The notes beneath the pieces are model-generated. The model did not search any database. It was not told where the DNA came from and worked only from the letters and a program-made list of their open reading frames with translations. A DNA stretch of 64,000 bases from Artocarpus heterophyllus (taxonomy: Eukaryota > Streptophyta > Magnoliopsida > Rosales > Moraceae): assembly GCA_025403435.1 (NCBI GenBank), contig CM046354.1, forward strand, positions 23,222,728-23,286,727, in the 5' to 3' direction. This document shows positions 12,083 through 24,235 of this stretch, in pieces; position 1 is the first letter of the stretch, and each line of letters opens with the position of its first letter. The translations under genes were made by a program, and so were the position numbers.

Positions 12083-13619
12083 GTAGGAGTCATTCTCCAA
12101 CTGAATTGCTTAGAAATAGAGAGTAATTGGATAATTGCTCCTCATGTCAGGGTTGCAGAGATGTGGTAAAAGCTGCAGATTAAGATGGATAAACTACTTG
12201 AGACCAGACCTTAAGAAGGGTTCCTTCACACAAGAAGAAGAACAGATCATCATTGATGTTCACAGAATTCTGGGAAACAGGTAAAATTATCCAAATAACT
12301 AATACATGTAGCTAGCTAGTATGTGTACTTGAATGTGATATAACATATATGTAGTATGAAAATTATGTATAGAATTTGGTAAAAACTAATAAAAGAGGGA
12401 GAAGGGTAAGTAGCATTAACATGAACTAGGGCATCTTAATTAGGTTGGTACTTTGAACACCCATCCCACACTAAATTCCTTGCTCTATAATCAATTACAA
12501 AAAAATAAATAAATAAAAACCAAAGTCAAAAAGCAAACAGTAAGGGGTGTTTGGCAAAGTGAATTAGAACTAATTTTGGTTAAAAACACTAACATATGAG
12601 AGCTTTTCACTGTTTGAGTTAGAACTCATGATCAGTTCTAACTCATTTTGCCAAACATGCTAGGAAAAAATCGTGAGGCCAAAATTGAATGGCACACGCA
12701 AGGGGAAGAATGGAACAAATCGCAGGCACATGAAACCAAAGGCCATCAAACGTATGTACATAAGCGCACAAAGATGCATGATAAAAGCTTGAGATGCTTA
12801 TTTAATTGCTTTTTTTTTTTTGGGTGCCCTATGTACATGGAATTATACATGCCATAATATAAATCTTGTTTTGAATAAATTACAAAAGAGAACAACAAAA
12901 TCTAGCGCGTCTCATCTACATTCGCGTAGGTATTTAGCGATTAATATTCCATGCATTCCACTCTTACTTGATTGCATAACAGATGGGCTCAGATTGCTAA
13001 GCATCTCCCTGGAAGGACAGACAATGAGGTGAAGAATTTCTGGAACTCATGCATTAAGAAAAAGCTAATATCACAGGGTCTGGACCCTCAAACCCACAAT
13101 CTGTTCTCCTCGTCCTCACATCAGAGACAACTTTCTAATAAAAAGGCTCGTACTACGTTTGTCGTTTCACATGAGAATCAGAAACAACCCATTTCAGCTT
13201 TCTCAATGAATTCAATGGTACATGAGAAAACAAATTATATTCCACCATCTCTTATTAGCCCTCCTAATAATATTTTACAACCTACAGAAATATCAACCGT
13301 TGATCAACATAAAGACCCAATTCTTGGAATTGCAAATAGTAGAAATTCAGCTACTTGGACTGTAAGAGACCAAATTAATTACTCATCACAAGACATGCAA
13401 TATTATTATGGATCATCATCAATGGAGAACTCCACACCAAATGTTTCATCTTCTTCTTCCTCCTCTATGGACATTCATCAGCAGTATCAAACCAAGTCTG
13501 GTAATTTACTCGATGAGCTTTGCATTTGGGACTCAAGTTTTCATCCGTTTGAAGCGCTAAAAACGATATCGGAAGCAGAATATCATAAATCACCTCAGGG
13601 ACTAGTTAATAATGATCAT

Positions 13620-13650
<31 letters not shown>

Positions 13651-13823
13651 TACGGCTACAAGAGAATGATGAGAAGATTTGGGAGAATCAAAACGACCAG
13701 ACCTTTGAAAACTACAGTTTTGATCATGCATTTATGGAGTCGGCACTTACGTCCGAAGCATTAATGTGTAATGATCTTAGCTCTGGGCAATATGATCGTG
13801 CATGGAACTATTATCAGGCTTAA
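11886..13823 (+). CDS. R2R3-MYB transcription factor (three exons)
   Basis: This is a nuclear DNA-binding regulator. Exons are 11886-12015, 12151-12280 and 12983-13823, with GT/AG borders, giving 366 codons. Two 130-bp exons joined at Gly44 and Arg87 are the standard R2R3-MYB layout. R2 spans about residues 14-64, with Trp16, Trp36 and Trp56. R3 spans about 67-115, with Phe69, Trp88 and Trp107. [12 protein letters not shown] and [15 protein letters not shown] are intact. The N-terminus [16 protein letters not shown] and the R3 wording ([20 protein letters not shown]) are closest, from memory, to the MYB26/MYB67 group and near MYB61/MYB103. Those groups regulate secondary wall thickening, so that role is an inference. 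The C-terminal half is acidic and Ser/Asn-rich, with a glutamine run near residues 300-310, as in activation domains. No frame damage was seen. Confidence 0.93.
12040..12082. repeat. (CT)n(TA)n microsatellite in MYB intron 1
   Basis: A pure CT run is followed by a pure TA run within intron 1 (12016-12150). It is likely length-polymorphic and does not disturb the splice borders. Confidence 0.9.
12543..12662. mobile_element. Small MITE in MYB intron 2
   Basis: The left end GGGGTGTTTGGCAAAGTGA and the complement of the right end (TAGCATGTTTGGCAAAATGA) form inverted repeats that continue through a shared GTTAGAACT/ATTAGAACT block. It is about 120 bp in total, the size and shape of a hAT-type MITE. 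Target duplications are unclear. It lies wholly within intron 2 (12281-12982), about 260 bp after the 5' splice site. Confidence 0.7.
13618..13650 (+). repeat. CAA/CAG glutamine tract in MYB exon 3
   Basis: Mixed CAA and CAG codons encode about eleven glutamines after a histidine, in the C-terminal region outside the DNA-binding domain. Length variation here would alter protein length but keep the frame. Confidence 0.9.
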
Positions 13824-14864
13824 TAAGTTTCTTGTGCGACTGATATTTTCCTTTCTTCTCTACTTCTTTAGGTACAACATAATTTTTTCCTCCAAGTCCT
13901 TTATGGATATTCTTTTTCAATGTGTGTATTGCAATTTATGTTGTGTATATTTTAACTATAGCTGGCATAATCCACCAAGTCAATGAAAATGATTTCTTTA
14001 TAAGAATTTATTTATTAGTCTCGGTAGTACTACAAATATATGGGTATATATTTATATGGACAGACACACACGCATCTTCAACATCTGGAGACTGTTGTAT
14101 TCGTGAAGTTTTCTGAAGATCCGAATTTTGTGGTGCAATAATTCCCTTTTCTTAGAGGATAGTTTTTGAAAATTTAAACGTCAAAAAGTGAGAGGAAATG
14201 GCCACTCTGCTGCTTGCACGAGTCTATAGTTGGCATTCGGTTATCTTGTTTATTAGTATGAACGGATAGAGGTGAAAAAGGAGCCCGATTAGCTTCGCTG
14301 GCTTGAGGGCCTTCTTCTTTAATCAAACCCAAACTCTGACCGGAGCATGGATTTCATTAAAGTGAAAAGGAAGAGCATAGCATTTATTAACATATCAAAA
14401 CAAAATCAAAAGCATAATGTTTTGAAGAAGATAACAAATAGCATAATTTAAAAGATCAATTTTAATATACACTAAAACTACCAAAAAGACCCTCAATTTT
14501 CTTTTTCTTTTTTGGTTTGAATTTATGCAAATCTGCCATATTTTTTTTCTCTCTTCCTCCCTTCTCCTTTCTGTCCCATCTGCCCTTCTACTCTATGATC
14601 GTCGTCACTACCAGTCGTGAGGCCGTGGGACCTGCTGGGCTCACACGTCGATGATGTTGTAGGAGACGCTAATCCGTCTTCTCTGGCATTGGTATGATCT
14701 GGACGCAACTATGAAATACTCTCCATCAAAGCCTTGTGATTGCAGCGTCATCTTCTTCGTCGCCAGAAAGATCTGATAGCAAACGACATCACGACAGAGA
14801 TTTCTAGTCGTGCTCCTTTAAGCCAAGAACATCATCTTCTCCAGTGCCTGGAAGAGAGAGCAAC
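13824..14864. other. MYB 3' flank and intergenic DNA
   Basis: The first few hundred bases are presumably 3' UTR. A pyrimidine-rich stretch and a slightly GC-richer block (14560-14860) follow without a recognisable gene. The 61-codon - strand frame at 14523-14708 shows no known domain. Confidence 0.45.
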
Positions 14865-15290
14865 CACTAGTAAAAATTGTTTGATTACAAAGCCCTTATT
14901 ATACGAAGGTTTATAGAAAATATCATGTTTAGTGCAAGAAAAAATATAGTGGAACACAAAAAATACAAAAACCGTCGTGGAAATAGAAGTTTCTAGGATG
15001 GTTTTTTTAATAGGCTTACATGACAGTTTTCTATGAAAACCTTTGTGTAAACTTTGTTTTTGCTTTAGCTTGCACGATGGTTTTTTTAAAAAACTGTCAT
15101 ATAAGTTACTCATCATAATATGATTAAAATTATCCTTATAAATATAATAATAGTAATAATTTACAATAATAAATATAAAATGCAATTAAATATTTTTGTA
15201 ATATTATTATAACAATATTATTATTTAACTGTTGTGTAAACTTTTCACAACGGTTTTAGACTGTCATGTAATAAATAATTTCTGCTAGTG
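14865..15290. mobile_element. Complete non-autonomous CACTA element (426 bp)
   Basis: The left end is CACTAGTAAAAATTGTTTG. The right end read on the - strand is CACTAGCAGAAATTATTTA. Both sides carry the same 3-bp duplication AAC (14862-14864 and 15291-15293), the size made by CACTA transposases. Subterminal units related to AACCGT(C)GTG and CTGTCATG occur in both directions near both ends. There is no transposase, so it would depend on an enzyme supplied in trans. The 117-codon frame inside (14832-15185, - strand) crosses the left end and is a shadow. Confidence 0.92.
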
Positions 15291-15293
15291 AAC

Positions 15294-16131
15294 AAAGAAG
15301 AGGGTGAGAGGCGTGAGGAGAAAGAGAGAGCAAACATGAGGGGAGAGAGAGAGTGGGCATGAGTCTAACTGTGTGAGGAAAGAAAGTGCAAGAGAAAGGA
15401 AAGAGGAAGAAGACAGGGATATTTTGGACAATCTAAATTTTTGTTTTATATTGTGTTGTTGATTTTTATTCACAATATAATCTACCCAAAGGAGATCAAA
15501 AGGCAATGCTTTTCATCGTCACTAGAGTTAGATTCGCGCAGAGAATGATCGTGAAAAGCATGGAGATTTACACGCTTGGTATTACATAGTAAATGTTTTA
15601 TTTACCAGCATAACAGGTTCTTGTTTTCTTGATGTAGATGAATCATTTACCATGTAAATGTTACATATGCCAATAATATTCAATTTGTTTGACTAAAATT
15701 TACACAAGAACAAGTGAATATATGTCATATTTACATGGTAAATGTTTTGTTTAGTAACAGGATCTATTTTTCCAATTGTAAATGAGTCATTTACGATGTA
15801 AATATAACACTTACTAAGATTGGCAGCAACCCTCGATGATAGTGACATGGATGATCTTGAGCACAACGCTGGAGACGCAAAAAAGTTGTCTCTTGGTTGT
15901 CATTGTATATGTTTGTTGTGGTCTCACCATCAACAGTGAGAGAGAAAATAGAAAGGAGGGAGAAAGGGAAGGGTTAGTTTAGGGATTCTGAGGAACAAAT
16001 TATTCAAATTGTTATTTTTAAAATTTTTAAGATTATGCGATTTCTTTTCATAAATTTTTAGAAATTGATATTTGTTACAATTTCTTTTCATTAAAAAAAT
16101 CGTCGATGAGAAATTGTGGTAAATGTCAAAT
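15294..16131. repeat. Intergenic DNA with a diverged direct repeat (TTTACCATGTAAATG type)
   Basis: Blocks at about 15587-15672 and 15738-15815 share, in order, GTAAATGTTTT, AACAGG(A)TC/TT, a T-rich run, GTA(G/A)ATGA(A/G)TCATTTAC and TGTAAAT, spaced about 150 bp apart. The flanks are purine-rich. No gene or transposon end was defined. Confidence 0.45.
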
Positions 16132-16140
16132 TTTAAAAAA

Positions 16141-16552
16141 AGATTACTTACTTTTTTATGCCTTATATTTTAGGTATATTAAAATATTATACATTCGGTT
16201 TTTTATCTCATCGAATGTATTCCTTTAGATTAGATTTAATACACAAATTTATATTCTTTCTTGATCAATCTTTAGTTTTAAACTAAGAAATTACACAAGA
16301 TACCCTCAAATTAAAAAATAAAAAACCCTTAAGCCCTTAAAAAACTTTATACTAAGGTTTTTTAACTTCAAAAATATATAGAATATCCTCAAAATGGATG
16401 TTTTGTGTGCTTTTGTTTTATTCTTGTTTTTTGAAAGTTTCTTTTATTTCTCTTTTACTGAAGGATAATTTGGACATTTTAAAGGTCAAATTAACTATGA
16501 ACTAAGTTAAGATATAGATTTATGTATTAAATATAATATAAAGGTATACATT
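16141..16552. mobile_element. Mutator-like MITE, left part (split by the gypsy element)
   Basis: This part is collinear with the first ~410 bp of the unbroken copy at 56198-56675. Its remainder is at 33054-33131. Outer flanks TTTAAAAAA (16132-16140) and TTTAAACAA (33132-33140) fit a 9-bp duplication with one change, typical of Mutator-like elements. The terminal repeat arm runs inward through TTAGATTTAATACACAAATTTAT. Confidence 0.8.
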
Positions 16553-18657
16553 TGGTAACGCCCCAAAATGTTTCTTCTTAAACAACAGATGTTTGTAGAA
16601 AAGAAAGATTGTCGTATCCATAGGGGGATGAAAATTTGTACCTCGGCAAGTTGTTAAAAATAAACGGGCAAAAAGACAAATGGATTTTGAAAACAAAGTT
16701 AAAAGTAAAAGAAATATTTTTGTGATTTTTTTATTCAAAATTTAAAACATAAAATTAAAGTGGTGAAGCTTTGAGAATTCTTTGTATGTTTCGTAACTGG
16801 TATGGAATTTTAAACTCTAATTAATAATTATCTAAAGTATTTGATTTATTATATCTTTTCATATTAATTGTAAGCACATTTTACTATTTTTATAAGCTAA
16901 TCGAGAGCGACAATATGGGAAGCCATAATGTAGTAAGGGTTTTCTTACAAAAACTAACAAAATAATCATTGGTGCACTAATTATGAAAACTATAATTGTT
17001 GTTACTCAATTATAATTAACATAATTTTAAGATAAAAAAGATAATAACAAATCAAAATTAATATATTTAAGTGGAATAAATTTTTACATTAATTCTGGCA
17101 GCACTTCGTCTTATGAAATATCTAGAATCGACAATATAATAAGTCAAACTGCAGTAAAAGACATTCCATAAAATTAAGCATTATTTTATTATTTAATTAT
17201 GCAACACAATTAAATTACATAAGGAAAACATGATTGACTTTATGTAAAAATTGGCAGTATAATAACACTAACTTCAATTATTAAAGTCTTGAAAATATAA
17301 TTTATTCCACAAAAATATAAGAATTACAGAGTAGATATAAAGTTAAAATCTATACCAGATACTATGCATATAATATCATTTCTTTACCTCACTAGATTTT
17401 TTTATTCTAATTTAGATATTATTTTATTATTTTTACTTAAAAGAGATACTGCTGAGTCTAGATAGAAAAATAAGGAGAAAAAAGCCAAAGGCCCAAAGGA
17501 CTGCAGAACCGGGGGAGAAGCCCTGGTATTTATAGGCCTTGAAAGGCCCTATTCATTTTTTTAATTTTATTTTACTGTTCAAAATCGGATCATGTTGATC
17601 CGTTTCGTCACTTTTTTTTCCACGCTTAGATTCGCTCTTGGGTGTGCAAATTTGGGTTTGGAATCTACTGTTGCACGCCAACGGAAGGCACTTAAACGAG
17701 ACGATCTGATCCGCTAAAAAAACTATCGGACGGTCTGAAATCACGGCTAACAATGGGCCCAAAATAGGGTCAGTGGGCTATGTATGTTGGCGTTGGATCA
17801 GTCTTAGTATGTAGATCTGACGGATAAAAAGATGAAACACGGGACACAACCCTACGCGATCCAACGCTGTCTGAATTACCCTCTGACATGCGTGAGACTT
17901 GTCAACGTGTACAATACACGCCCCAATCATGCTGCAACGCGTGGATTCCACTATTGATCCATGCTGACGGGCTACTGACGTTGTGACACGTGGACGGCTT
18001 GAATTGATTTAGTAGTGAATTCGACGGTCTAAATCCCGCCACATGTCCCATTAATTTTGAAATTCAAATTTTTATTGAATTTCTTGATCATTTGTTGTCC
18101 CATTTTGTCCCTTTTTGCATCGTTTTGCTCTATTTTTTCTCCATGTTTCAAATCTAAAATTCACAAATACATCAAAATTAATTATTTTATAAACATAATA
18201 TTTACAAAAATATTAAAAAGATTTATTTTTTATTAAAACACACAAAATTAATTACAAGCTTTTAAAATTTTCAATCTTTTTCGGTTTAGCACGGATATGA
18301 TTTTTAAGACTTAATTTTTTTTTTAAAACTTACTAAAAATATAATAAAACATAATTACAAACTTAAAATACACTATCACACACATTAAAACTCAAAACAA
18401 AATAACCGCTTATTTTTTTAATGGTTTTAATTATTTACAAGTTAAACATGAGGTTAGCACACCAAAACAACTCTAAAAATTACCAAAAATATTATTAAAC
18501 ATAAAAACACACTAAAAATATATTTTTAAATATATTTACATACTAAGACACTAAAATACTTATTAACACAAAAATGCTATTAATGCGTAGATTTAATGAG
18601 AAATAAAAGCTTAAATTATTGTAACCTTAGAAAATGTACACTTTTATAGTCTCATCA
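16553..18657 (-). repeat. 3' LTR of the Athila/Tat-type element
   Basis: In element orientation it runs TGATGAGACTATAAA...GGGGCGTTACCA, the required TG...CA ends. It aligns along its whole length with 30929-33053. The GC-richer middle (17560-18060) includes a CGGATCA TGT TGATCCG hairpin at 17586-17602. Confidence 0.92.
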
Positions 18658-18672
18658 CACCCTCAACCAGCT
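18658..18672 (-). other. Polypurine tract of the Athila/Tat-type element
   Basis: On the - strand the sequence GCTGGTTGAGGGTG sits directly before the LTR start TGATGAG. It marks the plus-strand primer used in reverse transcription. The adjoining GGGACTAGCAATAAGCTGG is a wording commonly seen in this non-coding region of related elements. Confidence 0.7.
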
Positions 18673-19979
18673 TATTGCTAGTCCCTAGCAATTAAAGCGA
18701 TATTATTTTGGAATGATTTAATGAATAATCGTACAATAAAAACCATTTAACCATAATTTGATTTACATAACTTGATAGACTAACAAAACAAAAATTTTAT
18801 TTAAAAAATTTATATGCTGCTTAACAAAATGTATACAAGCGAAACTTAGTGCAAAAGGAGATAATGAATAAATGTGAAGTTTCATCCAAAACTAAGAATA
18901 AAATTGTTATGATATTTTGATTCAAATCACTCCTGCTGGTAGCAACACTTCAAATTTATTAATGAGAACAATTAAAGAGCAGAAACATAAAACAAAAATA
19001 TATATACAAACTTTACAACTATGGATAGTGCAATGTTTAGCTCGCTTAAGCTTTCTCCATGACCCATTTAACAAGCTTTGGGTTAGTAACTCCTAGGCTA
19101 GTTTGTCCAAGTTACTAGGTGTTGAAGCATCCCTTAGAACTTACTTACTCGAGTTAAAGAAGCTACGAAACCAAACTTATCCAACTTATTCATTAATTTA
19201 CATAATTACAAACTTTATTTATTTACAATTCTTTTTTTATTCTTTTTTTATTAATTAGTTTATTAATTTTGAAAATGTTATTGCCTTCAATTATTTATAT
19301 TCACAATATAACAAAACTTAAATATTCATAGTTTTGAGTTACTACCCTAATTAAGCATTATAGTGTATGTGTAAAAAGAATAGCTTACAAACACTTTGAA
19401 AAATAAACACATAAAAATGTTGAATAAAACTAAAGTTTTGAGAGTCCATAAAATTAGATAATTCAAAGAATAGAAAAATGATATTACATTAATATGAAAT
19501 TTAAAAATCACAACAAAATAATAACACATTAATTACTAAGAAACTAATATTTACAAAACACATTTTAATTTTTTTAAATTTTATGACTCACAAAAAAATA
19601 ACACACAAAATCTAGAGCAAAAATAAAAAAAATTGGGCAAAATAAAAAAAATTTTGGCACAACATAAAATTGAAGTACAACCCTCTCCCCCCAACCTAAC
19701 ATGTACATTGTCCCCATTGTATAAAAAGAATAATGAGAGCAACAAAGATATTACCTGAATCAGCACAACTGTAGAGATGATCTGTGCAAACTTAACAAAT
19801 CAAAAATAAAAACTAAACACACAACAATATAATACAAACTGGGTCTTTTAAAGTCAGATTCCCTAGACCTTTTTTTTTTGGTTTCGAAAGTCAAAAATCA
19901 TATTTTTACACAGATTCTTCAAAATTTGTCTCAAAAGGCAGCAAATACAAAGTATTTACTAATCACAATTGATTATAAC
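18673..19979 (-). other. Non-coding 3' region of the Athila/Tat-type element
   Basis: About 1.3 kb without a coherent frame. Two short blocks match the related element at 59-64 kb: CCCTCTCCCCCCAACCTAAC with CATTGTCCCCATTGT near 19680-19720 (compare 59950-60000), and GGGTCTTTTAAAGTCAGATT near 19842 (compare 61391). The sequence then meets copia coding DNA abruptly at about 19980. Confidence 0.7.
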
Positions 19980-20200
19980 CTCATAATCGATTCCTTCCTT
20001 TTGCGTGTAACCCTTAGCTACCAGTCTAGCCTTAAAGGTTTCGACCTTTCCATCCACTCCTCTTTTCCACTTGTAGATCCATTTACACCCTATGGGTTTT
20101 ACCCCTTCAGGATCCACAAGCTCCCAGACTTGATTAGTCTCCATAGACTTCATCTTTGTGTTCACGGCCTCTGTCTAGAGTTTTGAATCAACATCCCCCA
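19959..20200 (-). pseudogene. Copia B reverse transcriptase, N-terminal fragment
   Basis: The frame reads [19 protein letters not shown] and [20 protein letters not shown], the first conserved block of the copia RVT_2 reverse transcriptase. After the codons for DYE the expected continuation (E-T-F-S-P-V) is replaced by unrelated sequence at about 19980. The catalytic YVDD region is therefore absent. Confidence 0.88.
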
Positions 20201-21730
20201 TAGCCTCTGCGTAAGTATAAGGATCCCTGTTATGTTCATCTAGTTTAGCCAAAAAGGCCTCACCATTGAACATAAACTTTTCGAGTTAATGCCCGATACT
20301 CCCACTACGTCGAAGCCCCTTAGGTTGTTGTTTAGGTTCATTTGGTTTTTCTATACTGGTCAGAATGGTTTCATTTGGAACCTCTGAAGTGATTAAATCA
20401 CTCCTTAACTCCTCAAGCACCACTTTGCTTCAAGGTTTAAAGTCGTCCATGTAACTCTCCTCAAGGAAAGTTAAATTAGTTGAAACCACGACTTTATTTT
20501 ACTTTGGGTTATAGAAATAACCCCCTTTAGTCTCTTTTGGATAACCTTCAAACACACAAACTTCCGAACATGCTTCCAACTTATTCGCATCCTTAACAGG
20601 ACATGAGCCGAACATCCCTATATGCGAATATGGTTTAAGGATGTCTTCCTGCCCATCCACAACTAGTGAGGAGTTTTAGGGACCGATTTTGAAGGCACAT
20701 TGTTCAAAAGATAACATGCGGTTAGTAGTGTATATCCCCAAAAGGATAAAGGCAATGATGAATAACTCATCATGGGCCTGACCATGTCCAATGAAGTCCT
20801 ATTCCTTCTCTCAACTATGCCATTCTACTGCAGACTGCTCGGCATAGTCAAATGGGACAAAATCCCATTCTCTAATAGGTGTCCTAAGAACTCATCAGAA
20901 AGGTATTCTCTAACTCGATCAGATCGAAGTGCCTTTATGGGTCTACCCAATTGCTTTTTCACTTTAGCCTACAACTCCCTGAACTTGTCAAAAGTTTCAC
21001 TTTTGTATTGCATCAGGTACACATACCCATACCTTGAGTAATCGTCAACAAAAGTGACAAAGTACTCATACCCTCCTCGTGCCCGGATGTTCATTGGTTC
21101 GCAAACATCACTATGCACAAGTTCTTGAACCCCTTCGGCTCTATTGCCCTTAGATCCGAATGGTCTTCTGATCATTTTACCCTCCAAACAAGATTCACAT
21201 TAAGGTATCTATTTCACCTTTAAGTGACTTAAAGGTCTATCCCTTACTAGCCTTAAAATCCTATTCAGGTTAATATGACCAAGGCGCAAATGCCAAAGAT
21301 AAGTCTTATTAGAGTGAGAAGTTTTGAGTCTTTTAGAGTTATTATCATTCATCTTAGCATTAAGTAGTAAGTCCATCTTAGGTCTGATAAAGTATAGATT
21401 ATTTTCCATCCATCTAGAACAGATAAAAGATTTGTTTTTACGAATCACCACTTTATTATTAAAAGAAACCAAATAGGAGTCTTTAAATAAACAAGCTACA
21501 TAAATTAAATTCCTTTTAAATTTAGGAACATAAAAACAATCTTGCAAAATTAAATTCCTATACTTATCAAAATAAAGATGGACATCTCCTACTACTTCCG
21601 CCAAGACCAAGGATCCATCGCCCATCCGAAGCGTGAAGTCTTCATGAAGCAGACTTCTCATTTTTTGAACCCCTACGGAGAAACAAAAACATGATTAGTT
21701 GCACCAGAATCTATAAACCAAATGTTATTG
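20201..21730 (-). pseudogene. Copia B protease end and integrase, broken
   Basis: The 21209-21661 frame carries the GAG-pre-integrase motif YLWHLRLGHINLNRIL. The 20969-21187 frame carries integrase core wording (HSDVCEPMNIRARGGYEYFVTFVDDYSR is split here as HSDVCEP, then GGYEYFVTFVDDYSR), holding the first and second acidic residues of the DDE set. The frame then breaks by stops and shifts through to the reverse transcriptase. Not functional. Confidence 0.85.
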
Positions 21731-22595
21731 GATTCCTCAACCAAACAAGTTTCTAAATACAAAAGATCACACCTACCTCCTTTAGAAAGGAAGTCCTTGC
21801 AATGCTTCTTGATGTGCCCGACCTTCCCACAGAAGAAGCACTTAAGCTTCTTTAGGTTCTTCTTCTTCTTCTTCTTGCTCTTAGTGCTAGCAGTAATAGA
21901 AAACTTCCCATTCTTGGCCCATTGTTTCTTTTCATTCCCAGAATTAAGATTGGAACCAGAAGCAGCCACCAAATTGGCTTGTCCACTAGTAGGAGACTCC
22001 CTGATCAGTAGTTCAAACTCCTGTAACTGTTTCATTAATTCTGTTAAGGTCATATCCCGCCTATTGTTCAAATTAAAAGTAGCTCTAAATAGAATAAATT
22101 CCTTTGATAGAGTCTCAAAGACCATAGTCATCTGAGTTTCAGCATCGATGATGGCTCCATTGGTTTGAGCCTCAGCGAGTAACCGATGACCAACATCATG
22201 TGCTCCTTTTTAGACGTCCCCAATCTCTGTTTACAATTCGAGAGTTTTCAAAGCACCCCTTACCGCTTTGTTATGGCCTGGCCTCCAAACATGTCTTTTA
22301 GATTATCCAAGATCTACTTAGCAGTCTCATAATCCTCATGTTGAGCTTGCAGCACATTATTCATGCTAGCCATAACATAGCAGCAGGCCTGATCGTTTGT
22401 ATTTTTCCAACGATCGTATGCTTGGAATTGCTCATTGGTGGAATCTCTCATTGGCTCGAGAGGACAAGGGGTTGTCAGCACAAATTTCAGTTTCTCAAAG
22501 GAAATGACAATATCCAGGTTCTGTTTTCAATCATTATAATTCTCTCCGGTTAATAGGTTTTTGTCAAGTATCAACGATAAAGCATTTTTAGACAT
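21673..22595 (-). pseudogene. Copia B gag and protease start, broken
   Basis: A start codon at 22595 opens with MSKNALSLILDKNLLTGENY, the usual copia gag beginning, but meets a stop within 25 codons. The open part 21673-22131 holds the zinc knuckle CFFCGKVGHIKKHC near 21795-21845 and then the protease active site WFIDSGATNH near 21700. The zinc knuckle binds genomic RNA and the aspartic protease would cut the polyprotein. Stops and frameshifts inactivate it. Confidence 0.87.
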
Positions 22596-24221
22596 TTTTA
22601 GTCTACAATAAAAAATCATATACCAAACATAAGCAAACATATCATAATTTAGTAAGATAACACAATTATGTAAAAAACATACAAATGTGTTTATGTGTCA
22701 AAACCTTGAAAATATCACAACTTTACAACGATAATTCCTAACTCAGAATTCAACAAGCTCCTAGGGGAGTCATGCCAAACTCAATTAGGAACACAAATCC
22801 CCTCTTGATTAATATATGACATCCAGGACCCGTATGATCCAGCATCTATTAATAATCGTTTCTTTGGCTATTAATTTTATTAACAGAACTCCTAGGGGAG
22901 GTTCATAATAAAACTAATATGAGTGTATAACCATCATTTCAATATTTTATCCATAATTTATAATCACCACCTAGGGGTGTACAACCATAAATCATGCTAA
23001 AATACCTTATCCTTTCAGAGATCCAATCTGGTACATGATAGAAATCCCTTCGTAGGGGTCAGGACCACCATGTTCTTCCTATGGACCAACGATGGAGGCC
23101 TTAGGTCCTCTCTTCGAAAGCCTTCTCACACTCAATCTTTTGAAATCAAGGTTTTATTTTAAGAACATGCATGAACAATTTTAATATGAGCGGCACTTCC
23201 TATTCTATATGATATGTTATCAATATACATGGCAAATCATATTCTAATACAGACAAGCAAAGCTACAAGCAAAATAATAATAACCGTAATATTATGGCTC
23301 TACCCTAAAGAATAGAAAACAAAGATTATAAGAGAATAATCGAAACATATTATCGATTCTGCATCCTTGAATCCTTAAGCTGTATCCTTCTTCATGTAAT
23401 GCCCATCTTCAAGTCTTTAATCCCATATGAATCAAATACTCTATATTTCCAGTCATATCTAAATTTAATGTTTCTCAGAATTGCCTCAAAAATAAAATTA
23501 AAACTACACCAAAAACTACACTTTTTCTAAAAAAATTTCCAGCTCTCTGCCGATAAGCCGATTTGGGTGATCGGCCTACCGGTCTTCACAAATTAGCCTA
23601 CCAAACTAGGAGTTTGGCCTGCCACTAGAGCCACTTGATTTCTACCCCGTTGACGGCCTACCGAACCTTACGTCTGGCCTATCGATCTATGACCATCGGC
23701 CTGCCGAACTGGAGAGTTTGGCATGCCGACTGAGGAAAAATCACCCTTTTTAGAAAATACAATTTTTAATTCAATTCATCAATTTTATTTTCAACAATCC
23801 AAAAACATAAAATTAGAAACTCAGGAAATACCTAGGAGCGCCATCATCTATCTTCTAGATCCATCTTCTTTGAATGATTATTTAATTATAAAATTCTTTC
23901 AAATTTAAAATTAAATAATAATTCCTAGACAGAGATGATATTCTGCCATCTAATTACATGAAAATCCTAGATACACATTCTAACCTCTAAGGAACCATAA
24001 CCAATATAAATTAATTAATTAAATAATAATTAAATAATAATTTAATCAACCATAATAAATTAATAAACATTCACCATATAATCCATGACAACATAAAATT
24101 ATGTAGAAACCCTAGAGTGCCAACTCTCTATAAAATTAAATTCAAGTATAGGAGAGATCAAGATCACATAATTTATACATATAGCATGATCATAAACTCA
24201 TAAATTTACATAAAGACCATG
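22596..24221 (-). other. Leader (5' untranslated region) of copia B
   Basis: About 1.6 kb lies between primer binding site and gag without long frames. It includes repeated CTCCTAGGGGAG/CCTAGGGGTG-like units near 22760-22980 and the GC-rich palindromic cluster at 23549-23735. Confidence 0.7.
23549..23735. repeat. Cluster of GC-rich palindromic units in the copia B leader
   Basis: Repeated units of the form TCGGCCT(A/G)CCG(A/G), AGTTTGGCCTGCC and CATCGGCCTGCCGAACT recur about every 30 bases. Each is a near-perfect inverted repeat around CCT/GCC. The cluster stands out against AT-rich flanks. Confidence 0.8.
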
Positions 24222-24235
24222 TCTCTAATACCAAT
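24222..24235 (-). other. Primer binding site of copia B
   Basis: On the - strand, AATTGGTATTAGAGAC directly follows the LTR end CCAACA. It matches the initiator tRNA-Met complement with one change. Confidence 0.8.

Noticed and set aside
12648..12857. 69-codon + strand frame in MYB intron 2
   Set aside because: It overlaps the MITE end and intron sequence, ends in a poly-T region, and is absent from the exon model that rebuilds the conserved MYB repeats.
14832..15185. 117-codon - strand frame
   Set aside because: It crosses the left end of the CACTA element and consists of TIR and subterminal repeats, so it is a chance frame.
21722..22135. 137-codon + strand frame
   Set aside because: It is the antisense shadow of the copia B gag and protease.
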